64,000 nt of DNA. It comes from Lyophyllum atratum (Eukaryota; Basidiomycota; Agaricomycetes; Agaricales; Lyophyllaceae). The notes under the pieces were generated by a model that was not told the origin of the DNA, searched no databases, and saw nothing but the letters and a program-made list of their open reading frames with translations. The number at the start of each line of letters is the position of its first letter. The stretch's first letter is position 1. The stretch spans positions 290,950-354,949 of the forward strand of contig JACGCN010000047.1 of the NCBI GenBank assembly GCA_014905825.1, read 5' to 3'. Made by a program: the position numbers and the translations under genes. Below are positions 47,068 through 57,649 of the stretch, piece after piece.

Positions 47068-49275
47068 ATGTCTACCAAAAGATTCGCGTTTTTGTCCGCC
47101 ATATTACCGCATGTCTTGGGCCTTTCTACTCTGAAGCTTTCTGGGCCACCTTCTCTTCCTTCAACAGCTTCACATGCTCTCAATCCAGCTCTTGGAAGTT
47201 TCAGCATCGAAACCGCCTTCTTTGAGGAGTTCGTGGGCAACACTACCGCTCCGAACATGCTAACGAAGAACCTGCTCGAGAACCTCAAAGCGCGGACTGG
47301 AACACCAGCGGAAGTACGGATTGGAGGCATCACTGCGGACTCGACCTATTGGAACGCGTCGCAGGAAGTCAGTCTCTTCAACTTCGTCGATAAAACTGGC
47401 GCATTGCAGAATACGAGTATCGGGCCGGGTTTCTGGGAGTCGGTCAAGCTTTTGCCGGAGGGGACGAAAATTGTCATGAATTTGGTATGTGTCCTTTCTC
47501 GACGTGGAGAGTAGGCCACTGATTCGTGTGGACCTGTAGGACCTTCAGGACCTCGATTACCAGGGCGCATTGAGCGTGGCAGAATCAGCACTCAAGGGCC
47601 TGAACCCTGGGCAGCTGGATCTCATGGAAAGTATGTACCCAGTATTTCGTTCAGTCGCGACAATATTTAATTGATATTCGACAGTTGGAAATGAACCTGA
47701 CCACTACCTAAAATTCACGCCTCAAAATTACAGCGCTATCTGGGGTGTGAGTTGTCAAGTCTATTTGCCACTTATTTTAATTTTAAATTCAATCTTGTTG
47801 CAGACTTGGGCCAAGAATATCTCTGATACATTGGGATTGAAGGCTCCTAGTTGGCAAGTTGCAGCAACAGTCGAAGATCCGCTGTGGCCGTATGATGCGC
47901 CTGGAGCTTCTTCACAACTCGATTGTGTTAGTACTTTGGCCGCTGGCGCGAATAGACAAGGTGTTGTACGATCGTGCAGCGAGCATACGTATCAGTATAG
48001 TGTAAGTTCACGCAGTTCCTTTGATACAGTGCAAAACTTACACGATGTTACAGGTTTGCGATCCTCCTAGAATTGCCGTTGCAACTCTGCCAAATCTTGT
48101 GACTATATTCACTACCCTCCGAATGTGGATACAAAGTTGAATTTGACGCGTTCCAGGTCAACCATACGCGTCTAGCAATGTATGTTTCCCTAATAACAAA
48201 GTGAAAGCTTTGCTCATGAGTTCCCTAGGTTCCTCGATCTCTGGCAGCCACGAATCAAGTCTGTTCGGGAACAGCTGGGCCCTGATTCGTTCGTCATTGG
48301 TAAATTTCCACATCAATTGGTATTGTCAACCTTCTCATTCCTGCCTGAAGGGGAATACAACTCTGTGTCATGTTCTGGGAAAAACAACGTTAGCAACACG
48401 TTCGGACAGGCCCTATGGCTGGTAAGCTCATATCTCTGCTGCCAGCTTCAGCCGGAGCTCATCTTTCCAGCTTGACACTACACTCTATGGAGCATCGCTG
48501 AACATCTCCCGGTGGGTAGCCCTGTTAATTGCTATGATACCAGTCACACTAAGTATGTTCATAGCATGTACATTCACCAAGGAGGACCTTTGGCTCTGCA
48601 AAGCAGCACGCAACTCAATCATGGTGGTCCGTGAATGTTCTCTACCTTCCGCCCCAGGTACAACGCAATTAACAATCATGCACCTTCCAGGATTGAGTCT
48701 TTATGATCTATGGTCAGCTTAGTATCTCTGATAGCGGATGATGGCATTGACAGTTATATAGGTATCCTGTCCAGAACACGAATGGACCTATCAAGGTATT
48801 CCCGTCGTACTCAGCATATATATTCGTCGCGGAAACCTTGGGCCATTCAAAATCACTCAGAATTGCCAATATCTACCCCGGCCGACAGGCTAACGGTTCC
48901 AGCATTACCACTGCTATGGGAGACAAGTCAGAGGGGCAGCTAGTTGCATATGGGTTGTGGGATGACAAGCTGCCATCTGGGCACAAGTACCCATCGAAAC
49001 TCGCCCTCCTCAATCTTCAAATCTACAACCAGACACAAACTATCCCTCGTCCTGTATCGACATTCGACATATCCAGCTATTTGGAGCATCCTCATGCTGC
49101 TGTTACTGTCCGCCGTTTAACAGCACCTGGCGCAGACATCAAGGAAGCGAACGTGACGACATGGGCGGGCCAGAACTTTGCGACAGGATTGGCGGACGGG
49201 AAATTCGTCGAAGAAAAAGTGTCAGGTGGAAAGATTGCTGTGAAGGCGTCGGAAGCGGTCCTTGTCATAGTGTAG
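47068..49275 (+). CDS. Glycoside hydrolase family 79 protein (beta-glucuronidase/heparanase-like), secreted
   Basis: A retaining glycosidase expected to release glucuronic acid residues, for example from arabinogalactan or proteoglycan. The start MSTKRFAFLSAILPHVLG is a signal peptide. Family blocks are SFSIETAFFEEFVGN, LKARTGTPAEVRIGGITAD, and LMEIGNEPDHYL with the acid/base Glu. The spliced VIGEYNSVSCSG holds the nucleophile Glu, followed by FGQALWLLDTTLYGASLNISRMYIHQGGPLAL (assembled over two introns). After a 63-bp intron with donor gtccgt (about 48629-48691) and another with donor gtcagc come LSLYDLW and YPVQNTNGPIKVFPSYSAY. The GH79 C-terminal beta domain ends at LVIV, TAG 49273-49275. 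There are about ten introns and both catalytic Glu are present, so it appears intact. It is flanked by acyl-CoA genes but has no obvious metabolic link to them. Confidence 0.88.
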
Positions 49276-49486
49276 AGAAGAGAGCTTGCGTCGAAGGACT
49301 TGTTCAGACTTATATCTAATTTGGTAACATGTGAATGACAGAACAGTTGTGATGCGCCCTGATGCCTGTGATGGGGCCCGGGAGTTGGGGAAGGCCGGGG
49401 TAGGGACATAAATTCACCGTCAAAATACGCGTCCTCAAATCCTCAAAAATACCCTGCTTTTAACATACCCTTGAACGAGCGGATAA

Positions 49487-51892
49487 ATGTCGTCAAAGCA
49501 GTTCACGAAGGAGGAAGTTGCGAAGCACAACAAAAATGGTGACCTGGTGCGTCCCTCCCCCAGGACTCCCCAGCGCTGCCTGACAATATCTTTGCCGGCT
49601 TCAGTGGATTGTAGTGGACTCTAAGGTCTACGACTTGTCCAAGTTTGCGGCGATGCACCCTGGTGGTCTTTCCGTTTTGTTGGACGAAGAAGTTGGTATG
49701 AACATCTTCCCATCACCGAGGTTTACCCCTAGCTGAGCTTCTCTCATGTCAAATAGCTGGCCAGGACGCCACGAACCTTTTCTTCGGCCTCCACCGTTAT
49801 GAAGTGCTCCTCAAGCCCCAGTATTCACGATTGCAAATCGGTGTCGTAGCAGGTGAAGAGCAGCAAATCTTCCCTCGTGCCTTGGGAGCTTTGAGTAAGG
49901 TGCCCTATGCTGAGCCTACGTGGCTCACGCAGGGGTATCATAGCCCTTACTACAAAGACGTGCGTTTAACACTTGCTGGAATATTTTGATGATATGTTGA
50001 CGATTCTTTCTCCAGCACCATCGCCGCTTCCAAGCGGCATTCAGGAAATTCGTTGAAGAGGTCTTGTTACCCGACGCGCAACTCCGGGAGGAAGATGGGA
50101 AACGGCCCTCCCAAAGTGTCTTTGACGAGATGGCGAAACAGAATCTCATTGCTATGCGATTGGGACCCGGGAAACATCTGAAGGGGCGCGTCTTGATGGG
50201 CGGCATTGTGATACCGGAGGAGGTGAGCTCACAACGACGCCTGGAAATCATTGACCACTAACGATTGGCCCGGCGAAAAGTTTGATTACTTCTACGAGCT
50301 CATCATGGCCCAGGAAGTGGCCAGGCTGAACGCGCGCGGCTACTACGATGGATCAGGAGGAGGCACATACATTGGTTAGCCTTTCTTCTGAATCTCGACC
50401 GCTCGCTCAATACTCGTGATGTTCTATAGGGCTTCCTCCCGTGATGAACTTTGGTAAAGGTCCTATACGCGAAAAGGTTATGGAGGATGTCTTTTCGGGC
50501 AAGAAATTCATTTGTCTCGCGATATCTGAGGCTTTCGCCGGAAGTGACGTCGCTGGGCTCAAGTGCCATGCCAAACGAGTCAAGGATGGAAAGGACGGCT
50601 GGATCGTCACAGGAACGTGAGTTACTTTCGATCCTCATGCCCAAGGGTCCTTACTCAGTTCAAATACTCGTTTCTTTTAGCAAAGTAACCCCCTCTCTAA
50701 CTGATTTGTGTCCTTTCCAGGCTAACCTTTGTTTGTAGAAATGGATCACCAACGCCACATTCTCGGATTACTTCACCGTCGGGTGCCGCACCGACGATGG
50801 TGGAATGGTCGTTCTTCTCATTGAACGTGGAGAGGGTGTCGAGACGAAGACAATCAAGACTTCCTATTCGACTGCAGCGGGTACTGGATATATCACCTTC
50901 GAGAACGTTTTTGTTCCTTATGAAAACACATTGGGCACCGATAACGGTGGCCTCCAAGTCATTCTGAGTAATTTCAACCATGAACGGTATGCACTAAATT
51001 TTGTGGTGCCAATTCTTGCCCTCATTAATACTTCTCTCAGATGGGGTATGGCATGCGGAAGTGTTGGCGCTCAACGGTACATCGTTGAAGAATGCTTAAA
51101 GTAAGCACTCCCATCCCGACGTACAGTGCTCTCTAATGGTTCGTTACAGATGGGCTTCCCAACGTCAGGTATTTGGAAAGCCTCTCACTTCACAAGCCGT
51201 TATCCGCTCCAAACTTGCGGCAATGATTGCTCGCGTCGAGAGCGCACAAAACTGGATCGAAAATGTGACTTATCAAATGACACACATGAGCTATAAAGAG
51301 CAGGCATCCCACCTAGCTGGGTAAGCGGATAATGGCACGTCTTTTGACCCCCGGTACGCGGAACTTATGACGCGCCCGCAGTCAAATTGCTTTCGTGAAG
51401 AAGTATTGCACAGAGACAGCTCAGGAAACCGCAAGAGACGCTGTCCAGGTTTGTACTTGATTATAGAGCTAACCTCATCATCAAAGGCTGACAAGTCAAA
51501 TATAGATTTTCGGTGGACGCGGCATCACAAAAACAGGTCCGTGGATGATTTGATTCATGCCCTTACCACATTCTGATGAACTAAATAGGCATGGGTCGCT
51601 ATATCGAGCACGTCCGTATATCCAACGCCTCGAATCCATCACAACTTACTAACTTTACCTTTAGTACCATCGGACCGTCCCTTTCGACGCGTAAGTTTTG
51701 ATATTCTCTTCAAATGTCAGTTTCGCTGACAAGTGACGATTTTCAGAATTCTTGGAGGAGGTCTGTCTTGCATCTTCCCATTCTGATTGATCTTTCATTA
51801 ACCTTTGATTGATTGGAATAGCGGAAGACGTTCTTGGAGATCTCGGCGTGCGTCAAGCCCTGCGAAAGATGCCGAAGAATGCTCGATTGTGA
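49487..51892 (+). CDS. Cytochrome b5-acyl-CoA dehydrogenase fusion, copy 2
   Basis: Start MSSKQFTKEEVAKHNKNGDL (ATG 49487). Unlike the other copies, EVAK and HNK are in one exon. The b5 domain has KVYDLSKFAAMHPGG and GLHRYEV. The dehydrogenase part has AMRLGPGKHLKG, GLPPVMNFGKGPI, signature AISEAFAGSDVAG, KKWITNATFSDYFTVGCRT, a central GYITFENVFVPYENTLG, RQVFGKPLTSQAVIRSKLAAM and FGGRGITKTGMGRYIEH. The end is LRKMPKNARL, TGA 51890-51892. The ARL tail is PTS1-like. It is about 520 residues in some 15 exons. To keep frame at T-K-K-W, a 4-nt microexon CAAA (50681-50684) is needed between two introns. It is the first of four head-to-tail copies. Substrate is unknown; proximity to the racemase suggests 2-methyl-branched acyl-CoA. 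Confidence 0.9.
50681..50684 (+). other. 4-nt microexon (CAAA) in copy 2
   Basis: Flanked by ...cttttag and gtaacc.... It joins GGAAC (ending about 50616) to AAATGGATC so that Thr-Lys-Lys-Trp is read, as in all sister copies. Without it the frame is lost. Confidence 0.65.
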
Positions 51893-52191
51893 TTATTAGA
51901 CCATTCTTAACATCTCAGCATGCCCCCATCCTGCAGAGGATGCCCATATGCTACGTACCCGGCAATCTGTCCTTTGAATCCGTTTCACATGTATTTTTTG
52001 GATGCTTTGTAATATTGTATAACGTTAGTGTAGGGCCACAACTTGATTGTAACTGATCAATGCGACGTCACCGGGCTGCACCTCAGTCTGAAAGGTTTCT
52101 CCATCTGGTTTAAGTTGTTCTGTATGATATCGACGCCCACTATGTTATCAATGCGGTGTTCCTCGGTTTAGGCCTACAAACGACCCCAGAG
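51893..52191. other. Spacer between dehydrogenase copies 2 and 3
   Basis: An AT-rich 299 bp spacer between tandem genes; 3' UTR of copy 2 and promoter of copy 3. No other feature seen. Confidence 0.5.
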
Positions 52192-54567
52192 ATGCTGCTG
52201 CTCACTGAAGAGACGGTGGCCAAGGTAAATCCAATTTTTTTGTATCCAAATCAAAAACTCAATTGCCTGCTTAACGAAGCATAATACGGAGGATGATCTG
52301 GTGAGTCGGAGGCATTACGGACATATAGATCTTCCTCCAACCCCAGTTTTCCCAGTGGGTGATAATAAATCGCTCAGTTTATGATCTGTCCAAGTTTGCA
52401 TCTGCGCATCCTGGAGGCCGCTCTGTGCTCTTGGATCAAGACGTTGGTACGGCGCATCATCATTCGTTCGATCCTGTCGCTAGTTTTGACAACTGACTCT
52501 ACTTTGTAGCGGGAAAAGACGCGACGACGGCCTTTTACAGTCTGCATCGCTCCGAAGTTCTACTAAAGCCCCAGTATGAGCGTCTGAAGATTGGTGAAAT
52601 TGAACGCTACGAACGACGTGACGATACCCGCTATGCAACCACTAGCGCCATTCCGTATGCAGAGTCTACTTGGCTGGTGCCTGGATACCATTCTCCTTAT
52701 TATACAGAGGTAGGTCTCCTCATTCTCCAACGCCCGCTCTCACATGAATGATTACCGTATAGAACCATCACAAATTCCAAGCTAGCGTCAGAAAATTCGT
52801 GGAAGAGGTTGTCTTCCCGGATGCTCAAGCTCGCGAAGAGGATGGCAATATACCCTCAAAACATGTTTTTGAGGAGATGGCGCGATTAAACATTATTGCG
52901 ATGAGACTTGGACCAGGAAAGCACTTGGAAGGCCGCATTCTCATGGACGGGTTGGTTGAGCCTGAGCAGGTGAGTGGCCATCGTCTTTTTCTCCAGGCTT
53001 CGTCATGACGCAACTGCCAGTTTGATTGCTTCCACGATTTAATCCTTGGTCAAGAACTCGCTCGAATACATGCTCGTGGATATAGCGATGGACTCGGTGG
53101 CGGAACGTTTATCGGTAAGCACATCACTGGGACTCTGGTCATCTGTTCAACCGCAGTGACGTGTCATACATAGGATTGCCCCCCGTTCTCAATTTCGGGA
53201 AACCTGCACTGCGAGATAAAATTGCTGCAGAATGTTTAGATGGAAAGAAATTCATCTGTCTTGCCATCACGGAAGCTTATGCTGGAAGTGATGTCGCTGG
53301 CCTGAGATGTCGCGCCGACAGAGTTGATGGCGGATGGGTTGTCAATGGAACGTAAGGGCATTCATCATCAATGGTTCAGAACTGATCTGACTTGCATCGG
53401 AAATAGGAAGGTGTGAACCGTTCACCTTCTCATGCATATTGACTGCTGATTCGCAAATCGAATATGAAAAGAAATGGATCACTAACGGGACATTCGCAGA
53501 CTATTTCACCGTGGGATGTAGGACAAAGGGTGGTGGCATAACCGTGCTTGTGATTCCTCGAGGAGATGGCGTCAAAACCAGGATCATAACGACGTCGTAT
53601 TCAGATGCAGCGGGAACGGCAAATGTCACTTTTGACAATGTCCACGTTCCATACGAAAACACTTTGGGCTCCGAGAACAAAGGCCTACGGGTCATTCTGA
53701 GCAATTTTAATCATGAACGGTAAGAGCCTTTGCTTCTTTTCAGCGTATAATATAAACTCAAGAATTATCTTGGAAGATGGGGACTCACCTGTGGTGCTGT
53801 CGCCGCACAGAGGACAATTCTCGAGGAGTGTCTGAAGTATGTATTATCTTCAACACTGTTGTCCATACCTGATTTCCGATCGTAGGTGGGTGACACAGCG
53901 GGAAGCCTTCGGGAAACCGCTTGCATCACAAGCTGTCGTCCGGTCTAAGCTCGCGGCTATGATTACGAGAGTTGAAAGCTCTCAGAACTGGCTTGAGAAC
54001 ATCACCTTCCAAATGACACATATGAATTACCACCAACAGGCCAGATACCTAGCAGGGTCAGTGGACGATAGACTGCTTCCGCCTTAGTCTTTTTGGCTGT
54101 CTGACTTCACTTTTACAGTCAAATTGCATTTCTTAAGATGCACGTGTCACGAGGAGCTCAAGATACGGCCAGGGATGCCGTACAGGTTTGTTCAAACGGA
54201 TTGGTGCCTCTTCATTTCCTTACATGTCACTTGTAGCTGTTTGGTGGACGCGGTATCACTCGCACTGGCATGGGCAAGTTCATTGAACATGTCAGTGATT
54301 GCACCATTTTGTCCTCATACTAATTATTCATGACTCTATCTCTTTAGTACCATCGAACATTGCTTATTGACGCGTACGTTGAGTTTATTCTCTTATGAAA
54401 TGGATATACTAAATTGACCGCTGCTTTCAGCGTCGGAGGAGGAGGTTTGTTTTTCTCGTTTAAAGCCAAACAACCGACCGACTTTTCTTTTGTTAGCGGA
54501 GGATGTCCTAGGCGATCTGGGAGTGCGACAAGCACTAAGGACTATGCCACGGAACTCTCGCCTCTAA
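52192..54567 (+). CDS. Cytochrome b5-acyl-CoA dehydrogenase fusion, copy 3
   Basis: Start MLLLTEETVAK (ATG 52192), followed by a 21-nt exon HNTEDDL. The b5 domain reads WVIINRSVYDLSKFASAHPGG and SLHRSEV, with AGKDATTAFY. The dehydrogenase has AMRLGPGKHLEG, GLPPVLNFGKPAL, signature AITEAYAGSDVAG, KKWITNGTFADYFTVGCRT, VTFDNVHVPYENTLG, REAFGKPLASQAVVRSKLAAM and FGGRGITRTGMGKFIEH. The end is LRTMPRNSRL, TAA 54565-54567. Its SRL tail is the strongest PTS1 in the cluster. This is the most diverged of the tandem copies (different N-terminus, b5-linker ERYERRDDTRYATTS). A 4-nt microexon GAAG (53407-53410) is needed. Start choice is the weakest point of the model; a first exon resembling MATKQFTKEE was not found. 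Confidence 0.88.
53407..53410 (+). other. 4-nt microexon (GAAG) in copy 3
   Basis: Sits between ...gaaatag and gtgtga.... It completes Thr-Lys before AAATGGATC, exactly where copy 2 has its 4-nt exon. Confidence 0.65.
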
Positions 54568-55032
54568 TGTATGACTGCGAATTTTGTTAATGGACGGCTA
54601 ATGTACTTGAATCACGATCTTTTTCCCTGGGATACATGGTATCATCCCTCAAAAAAGGGCGAATCAGTCCGGAAATGACCTTCAAGATCCGAAAATGACC
54701 CCAGAAAAGCCAATATGCTTAAAACATCGATAGTTCAAATTCAGTCCTACCTGACGCGGTACGTGTGTCGTACCCCTGCCTTATCACTGCCAACAAGCTT
54801 CAAGCCTCAACGAGGACGAAATCTATTGTCACCCAGCTAAGTATCGGTGTTTGACCGGCCCGAGTTCTTTTGGAGAACCCTGGTCCACCTGAGTCGGACC
54901 AGCGTATGACACCCCGACAGCTTTGGCCCCTGCGGCTTATGTACAGGATACCATCAACAGAAAGATCATTACTCGGTGCTCTTTGGATAAGTAAGATGCG
55001 TCTACGTCTGGTTACGCCATCGATTTCTGACA
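54568..55032. other. Spacer between dehydrogenase copies 3 and 4
   Basis: These 465 bp hold the 3' UTR of copy 3 and promoter of copy 4. An imperfect repeated phrase around 54658-54708 (ggcgaatcagtccggaaatgacc / gatccgaaaatgacccc) is visible; nothing else is recognised. Confidence 0.45.
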
Positions 55033-57410
55033 ATGGCCACGAAACAGTTCACCAAGGAGGAGGTTGCGAAGGTAAGGGTGTTTAGTGCCTCCGTATTATC
55101 TGTAGTACTGAAAAGTCTCTTCAGCATAACAAAGAAGGGGACCTCGTAAGCCTCAGTCAGTAGCGCCAAGACGGGGAATCCAACTAACTGTGCTGGCAGT
55201 GGATAATAGTTGACTCAAATGTGTTCGACCTATCCAAGTTCGCGCTAATGCACCCTGGGGGTGTCTCGGTGCTTTTGGATGCCGAAATTGGTACGTGACT
55301 CGCGCCATTGGAGACAGGACATTGAGACGAGCCTCCTGCAGCTGGTCAGGATGCAACGGAAGCATTCTTCAGCCTACACCGATACGAAGTGCTTCAGCGG
55401 CCGCAGTATGCCCGCCTTCAGGTTGGCACGGTCGTGGGACAGAAGCAGACCATATTCCCTCGTGCCCCTGGTGCCCTAAGCAAGGTACCATACTCGGAAC
55501 CGACCTGGCTGACAGAAGGTTACCATAGTCCATACTACAAAGATGTGCGTATTTGACCTCTTGTGTTGACCTTTGTTGTAAGGCTGAGCGAGCCCGCCAT
55601 TCTAGCATCATCGGGCGTTCCAGAAGACGCTACGGACCTTCGTGGACGAGGTGATATTCCCTGATGCTCAGGCATTGCAGGAGAAGGGCAAAAAGCCCGG
55701 TGATGCGTTGTTTGAAGGGTTTGCAAAATTAAATATCCACGCCATGCGACTTGGACCTGGAGAGCATCTAAAAGGTCGTCTTCTGATGGACGGAACTGTG
55801 AAGCCAGAGGAGGTATGCACCCCCGCCTAATTATAACTTCCAGTGTTAAACGTGCCTTGGGACGACGCTCCAGTTCGACTACTTCCATGAATTGATAATG
55901 AGTCAGGAAATGTCGCGTATTCACGCACGGGGGTACCACGATGGGGCTGCTGGAGGTACCTTGATTGGTCTCCCTGCCGTCAAGAACTTCGCAAGACCAG
56001 CTATTCGAGAAAAGGTCTTGGCTGAAGTATTCGAGGGGAAGAAACTCGTCTGCTTGGCTATCAGCGAAGCATTTGCGGGTAGCGATGTTGCTGGAACCCG
56101 AACGGTCGCGAAAAAGTCTGAGGACGGGACATACTGGACTGTCACTGGTACGCAGCATCTGCTTCATCGGAGAACTAACACTTATTTACTTTCCTCGTTG
56201 CACAGGTACCAAGGTATGTGGAAATAAGCTTTTCATACGTTGACTGAACCAACAACTTCTACCACAAAAGAAATGGATCACGAATGGGCACTTTGCTGAT
56301 TACTTTGTGACTGGCTGTCGGACGGACAAGGGTATGGTGGTACTCTTGATTGAGCGTGGCAAGGGTGTAGAGACGAAACATATTAACACGTCTTATGGCC
56401 CGGCCTCTGGAACGGCTTTCGTGACTTTCGATCAAGTTAAAGTCCCAGTCGAACATACCCTAGGTCCTGATAATGGAGGAGGACTGGTGGTCATCCTAAG
56501 CAACTTCAATCACGAACGGTCAGTGACAATGCCTTGGGATATTTGACATATTCTGAACATCGTGCAAAAAGATGGGCCATGTGTTGCAGCAGTTTGGGAG
56601 CTCAGCGGCTGATCGTCGAGGAGTGCATGAAGTGTGTCTTTCCTGCGATGTAACTGAATGCAACTAATTAGATATCAGGTGGACTACCCAACGCAAAGTA
56701 TTCGGCAAGCCTTTGAACTCCCAAGCTGTTATTCGTTCCAAACTGGCTTCGATGATCTCCCGTGTCGAAAGCGCTCAGGCGTGGCTTGAGAGTATAACGT
56801 TCCAGATGACTCAGATGAACTACAAACAACAATCTGCCCTCTTGGCTGGGTGGGTCAAGATCACAATATCACTTTGAGCGCTAAATAACCCCATCGTCAA
56901 GCCAAATTGGTTTCTTGAAAAAATATTGCACGGAGACTGCTCAGGACACAGCGAGAGATGCAGTTCAGGTGTGCCAAAACCAGTCTATGCCATATTTAAC
57001 ATAATAATTGGTTTTCAGATCTTCGGGGGGCGAGGAATCACAAAGACAGGTGTGTAGCCCATGGCGGAATCATATGTCCGAGGCTCATTTATCTATCCAA
57101 CCAGGAATGGGGCGGTTCATCGAGCATGTTTGTCTTCGACCTCGTGGTTCTCCTTTGATGCCGACACTGATCACCTACTTTAGTATCACACGAACATCGG
57201 CTTTGACGCGTGAGTTTCTGATGCCAATTCTCTTACCGCACCTTGCTGATAATCCTTTTCGATAGAATTTTGGGCGGGAGTGAGTGCTGATCCATATATT
57301 TCTCCAGAAGATGGATTTTAACAATGATTGCTATATCAGCTGAGGACGTTTTAGGAGACCTCGGAGTGCGGCAGGCATTGAAGCAGATGCCAAAAAACGC
57401 GCGTCTTTAG
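55033..57410 (+). CDS. Cytochrome b5-acyl-CoA dehydrogenase fusion, copy 4
   Basis: Start MATKQFTKEEVAK (ATG 55033), then a 21-nt exon HNKEGDL. The b5 domain has NVFDLSKFALMHPGG and SLHRYEV. The dehydrogenase has AMRLGPGEHLKG, then GGTLIGLPAVKNFARPAI in one exon (copies 2 and 3 have an intron inside this segment), signature AISEAFAGSDVAG, KKWITNGHFADYFVTGCRT, VTFDQVKVPVEHTLG, RKVFGKPLNSQAVIRSKLASM and FGGRGITKTGMGRFIEH. The end is LKQMPKNARL, TAG 57408-57410. ARL tail as in copies 1, 2 and 5. At the T-K-K-W position an 8-nt microexon GTACCAAG (56206-56213) is required. Otherwise frames are intact. A conserved His-to-Thr-type change (YHTNIGFDA versus YHRTVPFDA) near the C-terminus is specific to this copy. 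Confidence 0.9.
56206..56213 (+). other. 8-nt microexon (GTACCAAG) in copy 4
   Basis: Preceded by ...gttgcacag and followed by gtatgtgg. It joins ACTG (end about 56147) to AAATGGATC and restores Gly-Thr-Lys-Lys-Trp. Confidence 0.65.
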
Positions 57411-57649
57411 AGTACCACTTGAGAAATGTCTACGTGATTAAATGCTCGCTGTACTATGTACTATCAGTGTCACTATTAGTCGACGGGTACTTATACAAAA
57501 AAGGCCACGTGGTCGCGACTGATTTCTTCTTGAAGTTGGTGAATCACGTTCAAGCAGAATCACATGCCAGACGGTCCAATGAATACTAAAGCCACCATCG
57601 CGAGCGGCCAGAGGCTCTCGCATTTACCACCTCACACCCCGGACTCATC
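57411..57649. other. Spacer between dehydrogenase copies 4 and 5
   Basis: These 239 bp hold the 3' UTR of copy 4 and promoter of copy 5. Nothing else is recognised. Confidence 0.5.

Noticed and set aside
48600..48780. Apparent frameshift or stop in GH79 after NHGGP (TGA in frame).
   Set aside because: A 63-bp intron with donor gtccgt and acceptor ccttccag removes the stop and gives NHGGLSLYDLW, followed by another normal intron.
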